NCBI RefSeq assembly: GCF_029893825.1
Contig: NZ_JARXXV010000001.1
Location: forward strand, 1,526,256-1,590,255
From: Aurantimicrobium minutum
Lineage (GTDB): Bacteria > Actinomycetota > Actinomycetes > Actinomycetales > Microbacteriaceae
Length of the DNA stretch: 64,000 nt
Reading direction: 5' to 3'
A program made the translations under genes and the position numbers. This document shows, one piece after another, positions 26,762 to 35,408 of this stretch. The stretch's first letter is position 1. Each line of letters opens with the position of its first letter. A model generated the notes under the pieces. That model had not been told where the DNA came from. It ran no database searches and saw only the letters and a program-made list of their open reading frames with translations.

Positions 26762-28455
26762 TGGCGAAGAAATTCTCACGAATCGTCATGGCCAGCATCG
26801 CACTAGCTTCACTAGCCGTGCTCACTGCCTGCTCAGGTATTCCACGTTCAGGTGCAGTCAACCAGGGTTCTGCTGTTGTCCCGGTTGAGGATGATGCGAT
26901 TGAGTTCCTGCCGTCGGGGCCTTCCAGGAACGCCACGATCGAACAGATCTTGCGCGGGTTTATTGAAGCGTCTTCTTCGCCGGTGAGCGACTATGCCATT
27001 GCGCGCCAATTCCTCACCCCAGACTTTGCAACCAAATGGGATGCCACCACGACCGTGAGTGTTGATTCGGGGCTGCGTACCATTACCCAAACAGGGGAGA
27101 ACCTGGGCCAACTCACCTTCTCCCTCGGGGCAGTAGTTGATGCGCAAGGAAACTATTCCGAGGTTGCCCCAGCTCAGTCAGTAACCGGTAATTACACCTT
27201 CGCTCAGGTGGATGGCCAGTGGCGCATCAGTGAAGCCCCCAATGGTGTGGTGATGGATCGCTTCACCTTTGACCAGGTCTATCAGCCCCACTCGCTCTAC
27301 TTCTTTGACTCAACCAACACCAAGCTTGTTCCAGACGTTCGCTTCTTCCCTGCCGGTGCTTCTGCTAGCACGCGCATCACCAAGGCGCTCTTGGCTGGGC
27401 CATCTGCATGGCTGTCAGCCAATGGCGCCGTGCACACCAGCTTCCCTGCCGGAACCGCTCTTGTCGCAGACACGGTGCCCGTCTCTCGTGGAACCGCAAC
27501 AGTAGACCTCAACTCTGCAGCGCTATCGTCTGATCCGGCGATTATTCGCCAGATGAAACAGCAGCTCTCGGCCAGCCTGACCAGCGTGGACAACATCAGT
27601 ACCGTCACCATGCTGGTCGATGGTGCCACCCTCAACAGCGCCATCTCAGGAACCCTCGATGGCGTCCTACCTGCACCGGTAGATTCCAGACCACTTGTCT
27701 TGACCGATAAGACCTTTGGGTATTGGACAGGATCCAAGGTGGAGAGCGTGTCTCAGCTGTCCAACGCCATTGTGGAGCAGAAACCAACCGCCATCACCAC
27801 GGCAATGAAGAATGGCATGGCTGCCATTCAGACAAGCCAGGGCGCAGCGTTTGTCCGTAATGGCTCTACTCAGCTCGTGGACACCCGTGCAGGGTTGATA
27901 GCTCCTGCCTTGGATAGCTTCGGTTATCTCTGGTCTGTCCCTCAGGATTCGCCTGGAAAGTTGTTTGTCATCTCAACCGATGGCAAACAACAATTGCTGG
28001 AAGTTCCTTGGACTACCGCAGACTCCATCTTGTCGCTGTCGCTCTCTCGTGATGGCACGAGGGTGCTGGCACTGCTGAAAGAAGGCAGCAGTTACCAACT
28101 GCTGGTCAGTGCACTGGTGCGTAGTGAAAAGTCACTACCTGCTCAATTGGGAGTTCCCCAAGTGCTCTCCCTTGCTTCCGGCACACCCATTACTGCAGGC
28201 TGGGTTGATTCCACCACTGTTGTGAGTGTTTCTGCAGGTGGCAGTGGTGTCACCAACGTGAAGACACAGGTTGTTGGTGGACAGGGAACTGACTTGGCAC
28301 AAATCAGTGGCGCGACCCCAGTATCTGTGGCTGGGGCGAATACCGTTGCCGGTATTCGCATCTTGACCAGCGATGGCGTTGTACTTTCCCAGCGCAGTGG
28401 AGCTCAGTGGCTTTCTGCCATTACGAGTGTGAAGGCGCTCGCCGTTCAGCAATAA
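26761..28455 (+). CDS. lpqB: Lipoprotein LpqB (GerMN domain and beta-propeller)
   Basis: A 564-residue lipoprotein with a signal peptide and lipobox LTAC (mature Cys near residue 23, followed by SGIPRSGAV). A GerMN domain lies at about 190-310 and the C-terminal half is propeller-like with LSRDGTRVLALL. LpqB modulates MtrB signalling in mycobacteria. Coupled to mtrB by the TAATG overlap. Confidence 0.93.
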   Translation: MAKKFSRIVMASIALASLAVLTACSGIPRSGAVNQGSAVVPVEDDAIEFLPSGPSRNATIEQILRGFIEASSSPVSDYAIARQFLTPDFATKWDATTTVSVDSGLRTITQTGENLGQLTFSLGAVVDAQGNYSEVAPAQSVTGNYTFAQVDGQWRISEAPNGVVMDRFTFDQVYQPHSLYFFDSTNTKLVPDVRFFPAGASASTRITKALLAGPSAWLSANGAVHTSFPAGTALVADTVPVSRGTATVDLNSAALSSDPAIIRQMKQQLSASLTSVDNISTVTMLVDGATLNSAISGTLDGVLPAPVDSRPLVLTDKTFGYWTGSKVESVSQLSNAIVEQKPTAITTAMKNGMAAIQTSQGAAFVRNGSTQLVDTRAGLIAPALDSFGYLWSVPQDSPGKLFVISTDGKQQLLEVPWTTADSILSLSLSRDGTRVLALLKEGSSYQLLVSALVRSEKSLPAQLGVPQVLSLASGTPITAGWVDSTTVVSVSAGGSGVTNVKTQVVGGQGTDLAQISGATPVSVAGANTVAGIRILTSDGVVLSQRSGAQWLSAITSVKALAVQQ

Positions 28456-28538
28456 GCACACAACGTGAACCTGAGTCATTATCCACGGATGCGGCTCAGT
28501 GGTAGTCGTGTCGCCTGTTTGTCAGCCACACTTCCGGC

Positions 28539-29252
28539 ATGACGTCACTCACTGACTTTATTTCGAGCCTTAAGGAACATGCCGCGGATGCGCTCGCGCT
28601 TGCACTGCCGATTTCTTGTGCAGGGTGCGGAATGCTCGATCGCAACCTGTGTCTATCTTGTCGGGATTCACTGGTTGCAACGGTGCAATATCGGGAACTC
28701 TTTGATGAAACCAGCCTGGAGCGACTCCCGCTTTGGTATGCCATGGAGTTGGCAGAACCCTTGAGTGGCATTGTTCATGCCTTCAAAGATCAGGGGAGGA
28801 CTTCTGTCGCCAAGGCTTTGTCTGAGCCGCTTCGTGTGGCAATGAAAGCAATGTATTCGCAAGCTCGAGAAGCTGGGGTGACGGGAGAGATTTGCTGGGT
28901 AGTGCCACCATCTAGTCGGGCAGGCTTTCGCCAGCGGGGTTATTCACCCATTGTGGAACTGGTGAAGGCAGTGGGGGTTACCCCCACAAAACTCTTGCGC
29001 ATCACTCGCACAAGAGCCGACCAATCCACCCTGGGACGCATGGAGCGATTTCACAATATGCGGGGTGTGTATCGGGCGCGAGACGGCATTAAAGGAAAGA
29101 ACGTGATCCTGGTCGATGACGTGATGACCACCGGCGCCACCATGCTGGAATGCGCCCGGGCGCTGCGCGCCGGGGGCGCCGTGGTGCTCGGCGCAGCAGT
29201 GCTTGCCTACACTCCAAAAAACTTTCAGGACACTCGCAGGGAAATTGCGTGA
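28539..29252 (+). CDS. ComF-like phosphoribosyltransferase family protein
   Basis: A 237-residue protein with an N-terminal zinc ribbon (CAGCGMLDRNLCLSC, about residues 28-42) and a C-terminal PRPP-binding motif VILVDDVMTTGATMLECA. This matches ComFC/Rv3242c. ComF proteins support DNA uptake in competent bacteria; whether this organism is competent cannot be judged here. The place between lpqB and the hibernation factor is conserved. The 83-bp gap before it holds only a TTATCCACG near-match to a DnaA box. Confidence 0.85.
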   Translation: MTSLTDFISSLKEHAADALALALPISCAGCGMLDRNLCLSCRDSLVATVQYRELFDETSLERLPLWYAMELAEPLSGIVHAFKDQGRTSVAKALSEPLRVAMKAMYSQAREAGVTGEICWVVPPSSRAGFRQRGYSPIVELVKAVGVTPTKLLRITRTRADQSTLGRMERFHNMRGVYRARDGIKGKNVILVDDVMTTGATMLECARALRAGGAVVLGAAVLAYTPKNFQDTRREIA

Positions 29253-29278
29253 CATTTGTTGGGTAACAGGACTACATT
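29249..29278 (+). promoter_or_regulatory. Possible promoter of the hibernation factor gene
   Basis: GTGACA (29249-29254) and TACATT (29273-29278) are 18 nt apart, overlapping the comF stop, and would give a structured leader of about 65 nt. Confidence 0.4.
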
Positions 29279-29292
29279 TTCAACAACATCGA

Positions 29293-29334
29293 TTGGCGTG
29301 AAAGGATCGCCCAAAAGTTGGGCGTAAACGCCAA
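29293..29334 (+). promoter_or_regulatory. Two-tier hairpin in the leader of the hibernation factor gene
   Basis: Outer arms TTGGCGT (29293-29299) and ACGCCAA (29328-29334) enclose a second perfect hairpin CGCCCAA-AAG-TTGGGCG (29308-29324). The structure ends 4 nt before the GGGAGG ribosome-binding site (29339-29344), so it could control translation or mRNA stability. No T-tract follows, which argues against a terminator. Confidence 0.5.
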
Positions 29335-29349
29335 CTACGGGAGGTCGTC

Positions 29350-29796
29350 ATGGAACTGAACTTCGTTACACGTCACATTGAAATCACTGACCGATTCCGT
29401 AATTACGTGGCCGAGAAGGTCGACAAGATCGAGAAGCTCGCAGACCGTCCACTCGAACTGGATGTCACCGTGAGCAAGCACCACGGAGGCAAGGGTCTCG
29501 TCGGTGGTGACCATGTTGAACTCAAACTGGTTGAGGCAGGTCCTGTTCTGCGTGCAGAGTCAGACGGCGAAGACAAATATGCTGCCTTTGACCTGGCCAT
29601 GGGCCGTTTGATGGAACAACTTCGTCGTGCTCGCGATAAGAAGAAGATTCACCACCACGGCCACCAGAAGCCACTGTCCATCCATGAAGCAAGCGCAGAC
29701 GCCTTTGCCCAGCTGGATATTGTCCCTGCTACCCCTGAAGACATTGAGCGTGTGAACACCGGTGAACACGCCATCATTCCTTCATCAGCGGCTTAG
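29350..29796 (+). CDS. hpf: Ribosome hibernation promoting factor/RaiA, C-terminally short
   Basis: A 148-residue protein. Residues 1-100 are the S30AE/YfiA ribosome-binding domain (TRHIEITDRFRNYVAEKVDK, then a basic end RRARDKKKIHHHGHQK). Actinobacterial orthologues are usually long HPFs of over 200 residues with a C-terminal dimerisation domain for 100S ribosomes; here the protein stops after a short acidic linker (EHAIIPSSAA). The following 149 bp show no remnant of that domain in the reading I made. Strong GGGAGG ribosome-binding site. Position between comF and secA is conserved. Confidence 0.85.
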   Translation: MELNFVTRHIEITDRFRNYVAEKVDKIEKLADRPLELDVTVSKHHGGKGLVGGDHVELKLVEAGPVLRAESDGEDKYAAFDLAMGRLMEQLRRARDKKKIHHHGHQKPLSIHEASADAFAQLDIVPATPEDIERVNTGEHAIIPSSAA

Positions 29797-29870
29797 GGGG
29801 TAATGCTCACCCCACCTCCAGGGCTCTTACAGGGGTTGTTCAGGCGGGGAAAGCTCATTCCCGGTAGCAT

Positions 29871-29909
29871 TGAGGGCGGTCTTACACGCATGCGTGAGGA
29901 CCGCCCTCA
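29871..29909 (+). repeat. Long inverted repeat upstream of secA
   Basis: TGAGGGCGGTC (29871-29881) and GACCGCCCTCA (29899-29909) are perfect 11-bp arms; inside them lies the palindrome CACGCATGCGTG (29885-29896). The whole 39-bp element is almost fully self-complementary, 36 bp before the secA start. No T-tract follows directly. It may be the hpf terminator, a secA leader hairpin or an operator. Confidence 0.6.
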
Positions 29910-29945
29910 GCGCTTACTGCGCAGCTAGAACGCTCGGAGATTTAC

Positions 29946-32750
29946 GTGGCAAACATTCTTGACAAGGTCCTACGCATTGGTGAGGGTCGTACCCTGCGCA
30001 AGCTTGAAAATCTGGCGAAGGCAGTCAATGAACTCGAAGAGGGCTTTATCAACCTCACTGATGAGGAACTGCGTGCGGAGACCACAGACTTCCGCAAGCG
30101 CTACATCGAGGGAGAATCCCTCGATCACATGCTCCCTGAAGCTTTCGCAGCTGTGCGCGAAGCAGCACGCCGCACCATTGGTCTTCGTCACTTCGACGTT
30201 CAGCTGATGGGTGGTGCTGCACTTCACTTCGGCAACATTGCTGAAATGAAGACCGGTGAAGGTAAGACACTGGTTGCGACCCTTCCCGCATATCTCAACG
30301 CCATCGCTGGCCGTGGTGTTCACGTTGTGACCGTGAACGACTACCTGGCCAGCTACCAGTCAGAACTGATGGGCCGCGTCTTCCGCGCCCTGGGCATGAC
30401 CACCGGTGTGATCACCGCCGGTCAGGTTCCTGCTGTTCGTCGCGAGCAGTACCTGTGCGACATCACTTATGGAACCAACAACGAGTTTGGTTTCGACTAC
30501 CTCCGCGACAATATGGCGTGGAGTGCTGCTGACAAGGTTCAGCGCGGACACTTCTTCGCCATCGTCGATGAGGTTGACTCCATCCTCATCGATGAGGCTC
30601 GTACCCCACTGATCATCTCTGGTCCTGCCTCTGGTGAAGCTAACCGCTGGTTCACCGAGTTTGCCAAGATCGCCACCACATTAGAGCCCGGTGTTGACTA
30701 CGAAGTCGACGAAAAGAAGCGCACCGTGGGTGTGCTCGAACCCGGTATTGAAAAGGTTGAGGACTACCTCGGTATCGACAACCTCTACGAATCAGCAAAT
30801 ACCCCACTGATTTCGTTCCTCAACAACTCTCTCAAGGCCATCGCGCTGTTCAAGCGCGACAAGGACTACGTCGTGATGAACGGTGAAGTGCTCATCGTGG
30901 ATGAGCACACGGGCCGTATCTTGGCTGGTCGTCGTTACAACGAAGGTATTCACCAGGCCATTGAAGCCAAGGAAGGTGTTGAGGTTAAGGCCGAGAACCA
31001 GACCTTGGCTACTGTGACCTTGCAGAACTACTTCCGTATGTACGAGAAGATCTCGGGTATGACCGGTACGGCAGAAACCGAAGCCGGGGAGTTCATGAGC
31101 ACCTACAAGATTGGTGTGGTTCCTATCCCCACCAACAAGCCCATGCAGCGCATCGACCAGCCAGACCTGGTTTACAAGAACGAAGTCATCAAGTTCGAGC
31201 AGGTTGCCGTTGACATTGCTGAACGCCACGCCAAGGGCCAGCCTGTGCTGGTTGGTACCACCTCGGTCGAGAAGAGCGAATACCTCTCCAAGCTTCTGGC
31301 GAAAAAGGGCATCAAGCACGAAGTCCTCAACGCTAAGAACCACGCCCGTGAAGCAGCCATTGTTGCTCAGGCAGGTCGCTTAGGTGCAGTTACTGTTGCC
31401 ACCAACATGGCCGGTCGCGGTACCGACATCATGCTCGGTGGTAACGCTGAGCACCTGACCGTCACCGAGTTGGCATCGAAGGGTCTCAACCCCATCGAGA
31501 CTCCTGACGAGTATGAAGCAGCTTGGGAAGAAGCCTTCGGCAAGGTCAAGGCTGCCGTTCAGGAAGAAGCCGACAAGGTTGTCGCCGCCGGTGGTCTTTA
31601 CGTCCTCGGTACCGAGCGTCACGAGTCACGTCGTATTGACAACCAGCTGCGTGGTCGTTCCGGCCGTCAGGGTGACCCCGGTGAAAGCCGCTTCTATCTC
31701 TCCCTCACCGATGACTTGATGCGTATGTTCAACTCAGGTGCTGCTGAGGCCATCATGAGCCGTAGCAATATCCCAGATGACACTGCGATTGAGTCCACCA
31801 TTGTTTCGCGTGCTATTCGCTCTGCACAGTCACAGGTGGAAGCACGTAACGCTGAAATGCGTAAGAACGTTCTGAAGTATGACGACGTTCTCAACCGTCA
31901 GCGTGAAGCGATCTACTCTGACCGTGCACACATCCTCGAGGGCGATGACCTCAAGGATCGCGTCCACGCGTTCCTTGAAGACGTCATCGACGAAGTTCTT
32001 GCCGTTCACACCGGTGAAGGCAATGGTGATGACTGGGACTTCGATGCTCTCTGGGCAGAGCTCAAGACCATCTACCCTGTCTCCATCACCATTGATGAGG
32101 TCATTCAGGAAGCTGGAAACAAGGGCCGTGTGAACAAGGAGTTCATGCGCCGCGAAATCCAGTCTGATGCTGTTCTTGCCTATGCACGCCGTGAAGAATC
32201 ACTGGGCGAAACCGCTATGCGTGAACTTGAGCGCCGTGTTGTTCTCTCCGTGGTGGACCGCCGCTGGCGTGACCACCTCTATGAGATGGACTACCTCAAG
32301 GACGGTATTGGTCTTCGTGCCATGGCTCAGCGTGATCCTCTGGTGGAATACCAGCGTGAAGGCTTTGCTCTTTACCAGGGCATGATGGCTGCGATTAAGG
32401 CAGAATCTGTCGGCTTCTTGTTCAACCTCGAAGTTCAGGTCAACGCTGCTGAAGGCGACCCAGAACACCCCAGCATCGCCGCTAAGGGCCTGGGACAGTC
32501 TGAAGACGCTAATGCTCATCTCAGCTACACCGCACCTTCTGAGGACGGTCACGTCGAGGTCCGTGACGACCGTGGTCAGATCGAGAAGGCAGAGACCGCT
32601 CGTGCTCAGCAGGCAGCTGATAACGGCCGCCAGATTGTTCCTGAGCAGGAACGTCCCGTTGGTCCTTCCTCCGGTTCCCGCGGTGCGTTCGGTCAGCAGA
32701 CCGGCGGAGCTCCTGCGATGAACCGCGCAGAGCGTCGCAAGAAGAAGTAG
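29946..32750 (+). CDS. secA: Preprotein translocase ATPase SecA
   Basis: A 934-residue SecA, the motor that drives unfolded preproteins through SecYEG. Motifs: Walker [22 protein letters not shown]-type [20 protein letters not shown], motif [24 protein letters not shown] and [13 protein letters not shown]. The C-terminus is a charged low-complexity tail ending [10 protein letters not shown]; the cysteine-rich zinc tail of proteobacterial SecA is missing, as is normal for actinobacterial SecA1. The start is GTG 29946 with CGGAG upstream. Confidence 0.97.
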   Translation: MANILDKVLRIGEGRTLRKLENLAKAVNELEEGFINLTDEELRAETTDFRKRYIEGESLDHMLPEAFAAVREAARRTIGLRHFDVQLMGGAALHFGNIAEMKTGEGKTLVATLPAYLNAIAGRGVHVVTVNDYLASYQSELMGRVFRALGMTTGVITAGQVPAVRREQYLCDITYGTNNEFGFDYLRDNMAWSAADKVQRGHFFAIVDEVDSILIDEARTPLIISGPASGEANRWFTEFAKIATTLEPGVDYEVDEKKRTVGVLEPGIEKVEDYLGIDNLYESANTPLISFLNNSLKAIALFKRDKDYVVMNGEVLIVDEHTGRILAGRRYNEGIHQAIEAKEGVEVKAENQTLATVTLQNYFRMYEKISGMTGTAETEAGEFMSTYKIGVVPIPTNKPMQRIDQPDLVYKNEVIKFEQVAVDIAERHAKGQPVLVGTTSVEKSEYLSKLLAKKGIKHEVLNAKNHAREAAIVAQAGRLGAVTVATNMAGRGTDIMLGGNAEHLTVTELASKGLNPIETPDEYEAAWEEAFGKVKAAVQEEADKVVAAGGLYVLGTERHESRRIDNQLRGRSGRQGDPGESRFYLSLTDDLMRMFNSGAAEAIMSRSNIPDDTAIESTIVSRAIRSAQSQVEARNAEMRKNVLKYDDVLNRQREAIYSDRAHILEGDDLKDRVHAFLEDVIDEVLAVHTGEGNGDDWDFDALWAELKTIYPVSITIDEVIQEAGNKGRVNKEFMRREIQSDAVLAYARREESLGETAMRELERRVVLSVVDRRWRDHLYEMDYLKDGIGLRAMAQRDPLVEYQREGFALYQGMMAAIKAESVGFLFNLEVQVNAAEGDPEHPSIAAKGLGQSEDANAHLSYTAPSEDGHVEVRDDRGQIEKAETARAQQAADNGRQIVPEQERPVGPSSGSRGAFGQQTGGAPAMNRAERRKKK

Positions 32751-32763
32751 AGGCTAAGGCTGT

Positions 32764-32785
32764 GCTTCATTCACAGGAATGAAGC
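32764..32785 (+). terminator. Hairpin after secA
   Basis: GCTTCATTC (32764-32772) and GAATGAAGC (32777-32785) form a perfect 9-bp stem with loop ACAG, 13 bp after the secA stop. It lacks a T-tract and abuts the promoter of the next gene. Confidence 0.5.
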
Positions 32786-32789
32786 AATC

Positions 32790-32795
32790 TAGACT
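32790..32795 (+). promoter_or_regulatory. -10 element (TAGACT) of a leaderless promoter
   Basis: TAGACT ends 6 nt before the ATG at 32802. Confidence 0.55.
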
Positions 32796-32801
32796 TTCTC
32801 T

Positions 32802-33320
32802 ATGGAGAATGACTGGCTACTCTTGGCGTGGCTCTCGCCGTTGATTGTTGTCATGGTCATTTTTGACCTGAAAGCCAGGAATTACGGCAAGAAAGTTCTT
32901 CACCTACCCAAAAAGGAATATGTCAGCCTGTTGTGGTTGGCCATCTTTGATCCCGTTTTTGAAATATTGTTCATCGGGATTGTTCTCTGGGACGATCTTT
33001 CCCGCGATGTGTGGCATTGGTTTGCCGGTGGTGTCGGTGTCATCCTTGGCTATCTCTTTGCTCGCTATCGGACACGCATTATGTGGGTGCGCCCGCTACC
33101 CGAAAAGAAAGCGGTTATCGTTCGAAATAGCGGCGCAGAGTACTTGGCGTTGATATTCCTCGTCATCGTGAAAACAGTGTCTGAAAACAGCACTTATTCG
33201 AACTACTTCGTGAATCTCTTGATCACCACAGGCTTACTCATGATTGTGAGTGAATCAGCATTTAGGGTGGGCATGCTCTTCACGAGATACAACAAAGAAC
33301 GACCCAACCTCACTGCTTAG
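32802..33320 (+). CDS. Unknown integral membrane protein
   Basis: A 172-residue protein with about four to five hydrophobic helices (around residues 5-22, 42-62, 70-87, 112-128, 136-155) separated by short charged loops. I do not recognise a family. It follows secA behind a hairpin and carries its own leaderless-type promoter. Its stop shares four bases (TTAG, 33317-33320) with the convergent Rv3235-like gene. Confidence 0.6.
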   Translation: MENDWLLLAWLSPLIVVMVIFDLKARNYGKKVLHLPKKEYVSLLWLAIFDPVFEILFIGIVLWDDLSRDVWHWFAGGVGVILGYLFARYRTRIMWVRPLPEKKAVIVRNSGAEYLALIFLVIVKTVSENSTYSNYFVNLLITTGLLMIVSESAFRVGMLFTRYNKERPNLTA

Positions 33321-33742
33321 AGAACGTGAATAGCGGTTGCTCTCCAGCGACCGTCTAAGCCTTGGAGGCGGATCGCGATAGAGCGGGTGCGGGCTTTGCC
33401 GTGCACAATCACCACTGATTCCACGACGCCATCTGTGGGGTGGGTAATGATGGTGCGGCCTAGACCAAATGTGGGCAGCACAACGGCTTGCTTCTTCACT
33501 GCACGAGCACGGCGCGAGATGTGCACGCGCTGTAACAGGTTGCGATAGACGTCATCGGTGACCCAGCGTGAGATCTGTTCCAGGTCCCGGCATCCAGCGA
33601 GGATTTCCATCACGCTGCGCGCCAGGTTTTCCACCATGGGTTGGGGATCAGGCAGTGCCGTGGTTGCGGTGGGCTGGTGCCCAAAGAATTCATCAGTAGA
33701 GATGCTGGTGCGTGGTGTTTGGAATAAGGGTGCGGGGGTCAT
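33317..33742 (-). CDS. Rv3235 family protein
   Basis: A 141-residue protein with a variable N-terminus, then ENLARSVMEILAGCRDLEQISRWVTDDVYRNL and a C-terminal half RVHISRRARAVKK...VVESVVIVHGKARTRSIAIRL (first part about residues 70-85). The pattern matches the actinobacterial Rv3235 family, regularly next to secA. Function unknown; the fold may be a small cystatin/NTF2-like binding domain, which is inference. Confidence 0.72.
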   Translation of the reverse strand: MTPAPLFQTPRTSISTDEFFGHQPTATTALPDPQPMVENLARSVMEILAGCRDLEQISRWVTDDVYRNLLQRVHISRRARAVKKQAVVLPTFGLGRTIITHPTDGVVESVVIVHGKARTRSIAIRLQGLDGRWRATAIHVL

Positions 33743-33793
33743 GCCAACACTGTGACATGAAAATTAGACTGAAAGTCTATTTCTCAGGAAACA

Positions 33794-33802
33794 TGTGGAT
33801 AA
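33794..33802 (-). other. TTATCCACA, DnaA-box match
   Basis: The minus strand reads TTATCCACA, the consensus DnaA box, in the leader of the gene at 33844. A second copy lies at 34751-34759; the two share the longer string TGTGGATAACTYC on the plus strand. Confidence 0.4.
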
Positions 33803-33843
33803 CTCCAGCAGATTCTCAGGTTCGCCACTTACCTTCGCTCACT

Positions 33844-34434
33844 ATGGACTTCGAAACCCTTTTCCAAGATTTAGAGAATCAACTCGAATACGAGCTTGAT
33901 GCCGAAATGATTAATCGCCTCGAAGATGAAGAACGTGAACGTCGTGCCAAGCTCAGTATTCGTGACCGCCTGCTTGCGCTCAAGCGCTCAGAATCAAACC
34001 TGGAACTGCGCGGAACAATCCGTGGCCAACGATCTCTTGTCTTCATAATCAAGAACGTGGGCAAAGACTGGGTTGCTATCGAAGTGCTGGAGCCCCAGGA
34101 AATCCAGGGTTCTGTAATCTGTCCCATCCATGCCTTTGTGACGCTCGAGATTCCACAGATGTCTGTCAAAGAAAGCTTGGGAACTGCAATTGGCGAAGTC
34201 TCAGATCACGACCTGCAGGCTTTCTCTGGAAAGAGCAGCCTTGCTGAAAAGGTCAACTTAGCCTTTGTACTGCGAGACATCAGCCGCCGCAGAAAGAACG
34301 TTCGACTTCACACCCAGACAGACATGGTTCACGGAACCATAGATCACGTGGGAAGTGATCACCTCGATGTGACATCCGGCGATGTTCGCCGGGTGATTCC
34401 CTTACGAGAAGTGCTCTTCGTTCAGATGGTTTAG
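33844..34434 (+). CDS. Conserved actinobacterial protein of unknown function
   Basis: A 196-residue soluble protein. Residues 1-55 are strongly charged and helical (ENQLEYELDAEMINRLEDEE), possibly a coiled coil; residues 60-110 and 165-196 read as small beta-barrels (LRGTIRGQRSLVFII, GTIDHVGSDHLDVTSGDVRR, VIPLREVLFVQMV). I recognise it only as a type of hypothetical protein near secA and bldC-like genes in Actinobacteria. ATG 33844 is preferred because a TACCTT hexamer lies 8 nt upstream and the longer frame to 33712 overlaps the opposite gene. It shares the stop TTAG (34431-34434) with the next gene. Confidence 0.6.
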   Translation: MDFETLFQDLENQLEYELDAEMINRLEDEERERRAKLSIRDRLLALKRSESNLELRGTIRGQRSLVFIIKNVGKDWVAIEVLEPQEIQGSVICPIHAFVTLEIPQMSVKESLGTAIGEVSDHDLQAFSGKSSLAEKVNLAFVLRDISRRRKNVRLHTQTDMVHGTIDHVGSDHLDVTSGDVRRVIPLREVLFVQMV

Positions 34435-34706
34435 AAGTCCACGATGTTGTGAACCGAGGCAAGCGAAGGGTTGTTCCACATCGCGCTGCGTCGAGACTCT
34501 TCGTATTGCTGGGCAATGAAGAGCTCGAAGATCTCGTGCTCGATACGCCAAGGACCGCGAGTGCCAACCTTGAATGCGTGTAACTCACCGGAGTCGATGA
34601 GTTCATGAACGTCTGCTGCGGAAACCTTGAGTAATTCCGCTGCTTCAGCAACGGTGAGGAAACGGTCAGCCTGAGCTTCGGTCGAATCAAAATCGTTCAT
34701 ATCCAT
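34431..34706 (-). CDS. Excisionase/BldC-type helix-turn-helix protein
   Basis: A 91-residue protein with a MerR-like winged helix of the excisionase family: RFLTVAEAAELLKVSAADVH, ELIDSGELHAFKVGTRGPWR, then EHEIFELFIAQQYEESRR. BldC-type proteins bind DNA repeats and control development in Streptomyces; homologues are common here. No integrase is nearby, so a phage excisionase role is unlikely. Starts at ATG 34706 or 34700; GAGGG lies 11 nt before the first. Confidence 0.8.
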   Translation of the reverse strand: MDMNDFDSTEAQADRFLTVAEAAELLKVSAADVHELIDSGELHAFKVGTRGPWRIEHEIFELFIAQQYEESRRSAMWNNPSLASVHNIVDF

Positions 34707-34750
34707 ACAATAAGAAACCCTCGCGTCCCAGAGGCCACCGATAGAGAATC

Positions 34751-34759
34751 TGTGGATAA
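34751..34759 (-). other. TTATCCACA, second DnaA-box match
   Basis: Exact consensus on the minus strand, in the promoter region between the helix-turn-helix gene and the SAF-domain gene. Confidence 0.4.
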
Positions 34760-34799
34760 CTTCTGTGGTCCTTTCATCGCTTTAGAGAAGATGCTTGTC

Positions 34800-35408
34800 A
34801 TGACTCACACTTCTCTTCGACGCTTCGATATGCGTCTCATCATTGGCATCGCACTGGTGATTGCAGCCGCCCTTGCTGGTTTCCTCCTCGTCACAGCAGC
34901 AGATAACACCACAGCTGTGTATGCCGCAACGAAAACTCTTGCGCCAGGTCACGTGCTTCAAAAGTCAGATCTTGTTCTCACCGATGTGAAGCTGGGTAAG
35001 TCTGGGAACTCTTATCTCTCGGCATCACAACTGAGTGCCGGATCTGTGGTCACCAAGACAGTGGGTGCTGGAGAACTCATACCCATCAGTGCCGTGGGGA
35101 CGGCCAAGCAGGTCGCCACCACGAACGTGGTGGTCCAGCTTGACCTGCCACTGTCTTCAGACGCCACCGAAGGCTCCACCGTGGATGTCTGGGCCTCTAT
35201 GGCAGCAGGTCAAGGTGTCTTTGGTCCACCAGCCGTCATCATTCCTGGAGCTCAGATTGCTCACATCACCGAGGCAACCGGTTTAGCTGCCTCCACCGGT
35301 GGAGTTCGCGTTGAGATTGTTGTTCCCCAGACCAAGGTTGCTGCCTTGCTTGAATCCCAAGCCAACGGAGATGCAATTTCTTTAGTACCCAGCAGGGGCA
35401 AGGCCTAA
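34800..35408 (+). CDS. SAF-domain protein (CpaB/RcpC-like)
   Basis: A 202-residue protein with one N-terminal membrane helix (about residues 12-33, IIGIALVIAAALAGFLLV) and an external SAF domain at about 42-105 (ATKTLAPGHVLQKSDLVLTD, VVTKTVGAGELIPISAV). CpaB-type proteins belong to Flp/Tad pilus machines, but no pilin, CpaF or TadB gene is near. The ParA-like gene follows with a TAATG overlap, so the two act together. ATG 34800 is favoured; 34752 and 34791 are in-frame alternatives. Confidence 0.75.
   Translation: MTHTSLRRFDMRLIIGIALVIAAALAGFLLVTAADNTTAVYAATKTLAPGHVLQKSDLVLTDVKLGKSGNSYLSASQLSAGSVVTKTVGAGELIPISAVGTAKQVATTNVVVQLDLPLSSDATEGSTVDVWASMAAGQGVFGPPAVIIPGAQIAHITEATGLAASTGGVRVEIVVPQTKVAALLESQANGDAISLVPSRGKA

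Noticed and set aside
29797..29945. Frameshifted C-terminal HPF domain after the hpf stop
   Set aside because: I saw no remnant of the conserved aromatic/Gly-rich dimerisation motif there; the interval is mostly a palindrome and secA upstream sequence.
34431..34706. Phage excisionase as evidence for a mobile element
   Set aside because: No integrase, attachment repeats or phage genes are near; BldC-like regulators of this fold are normal chromosomal genes.
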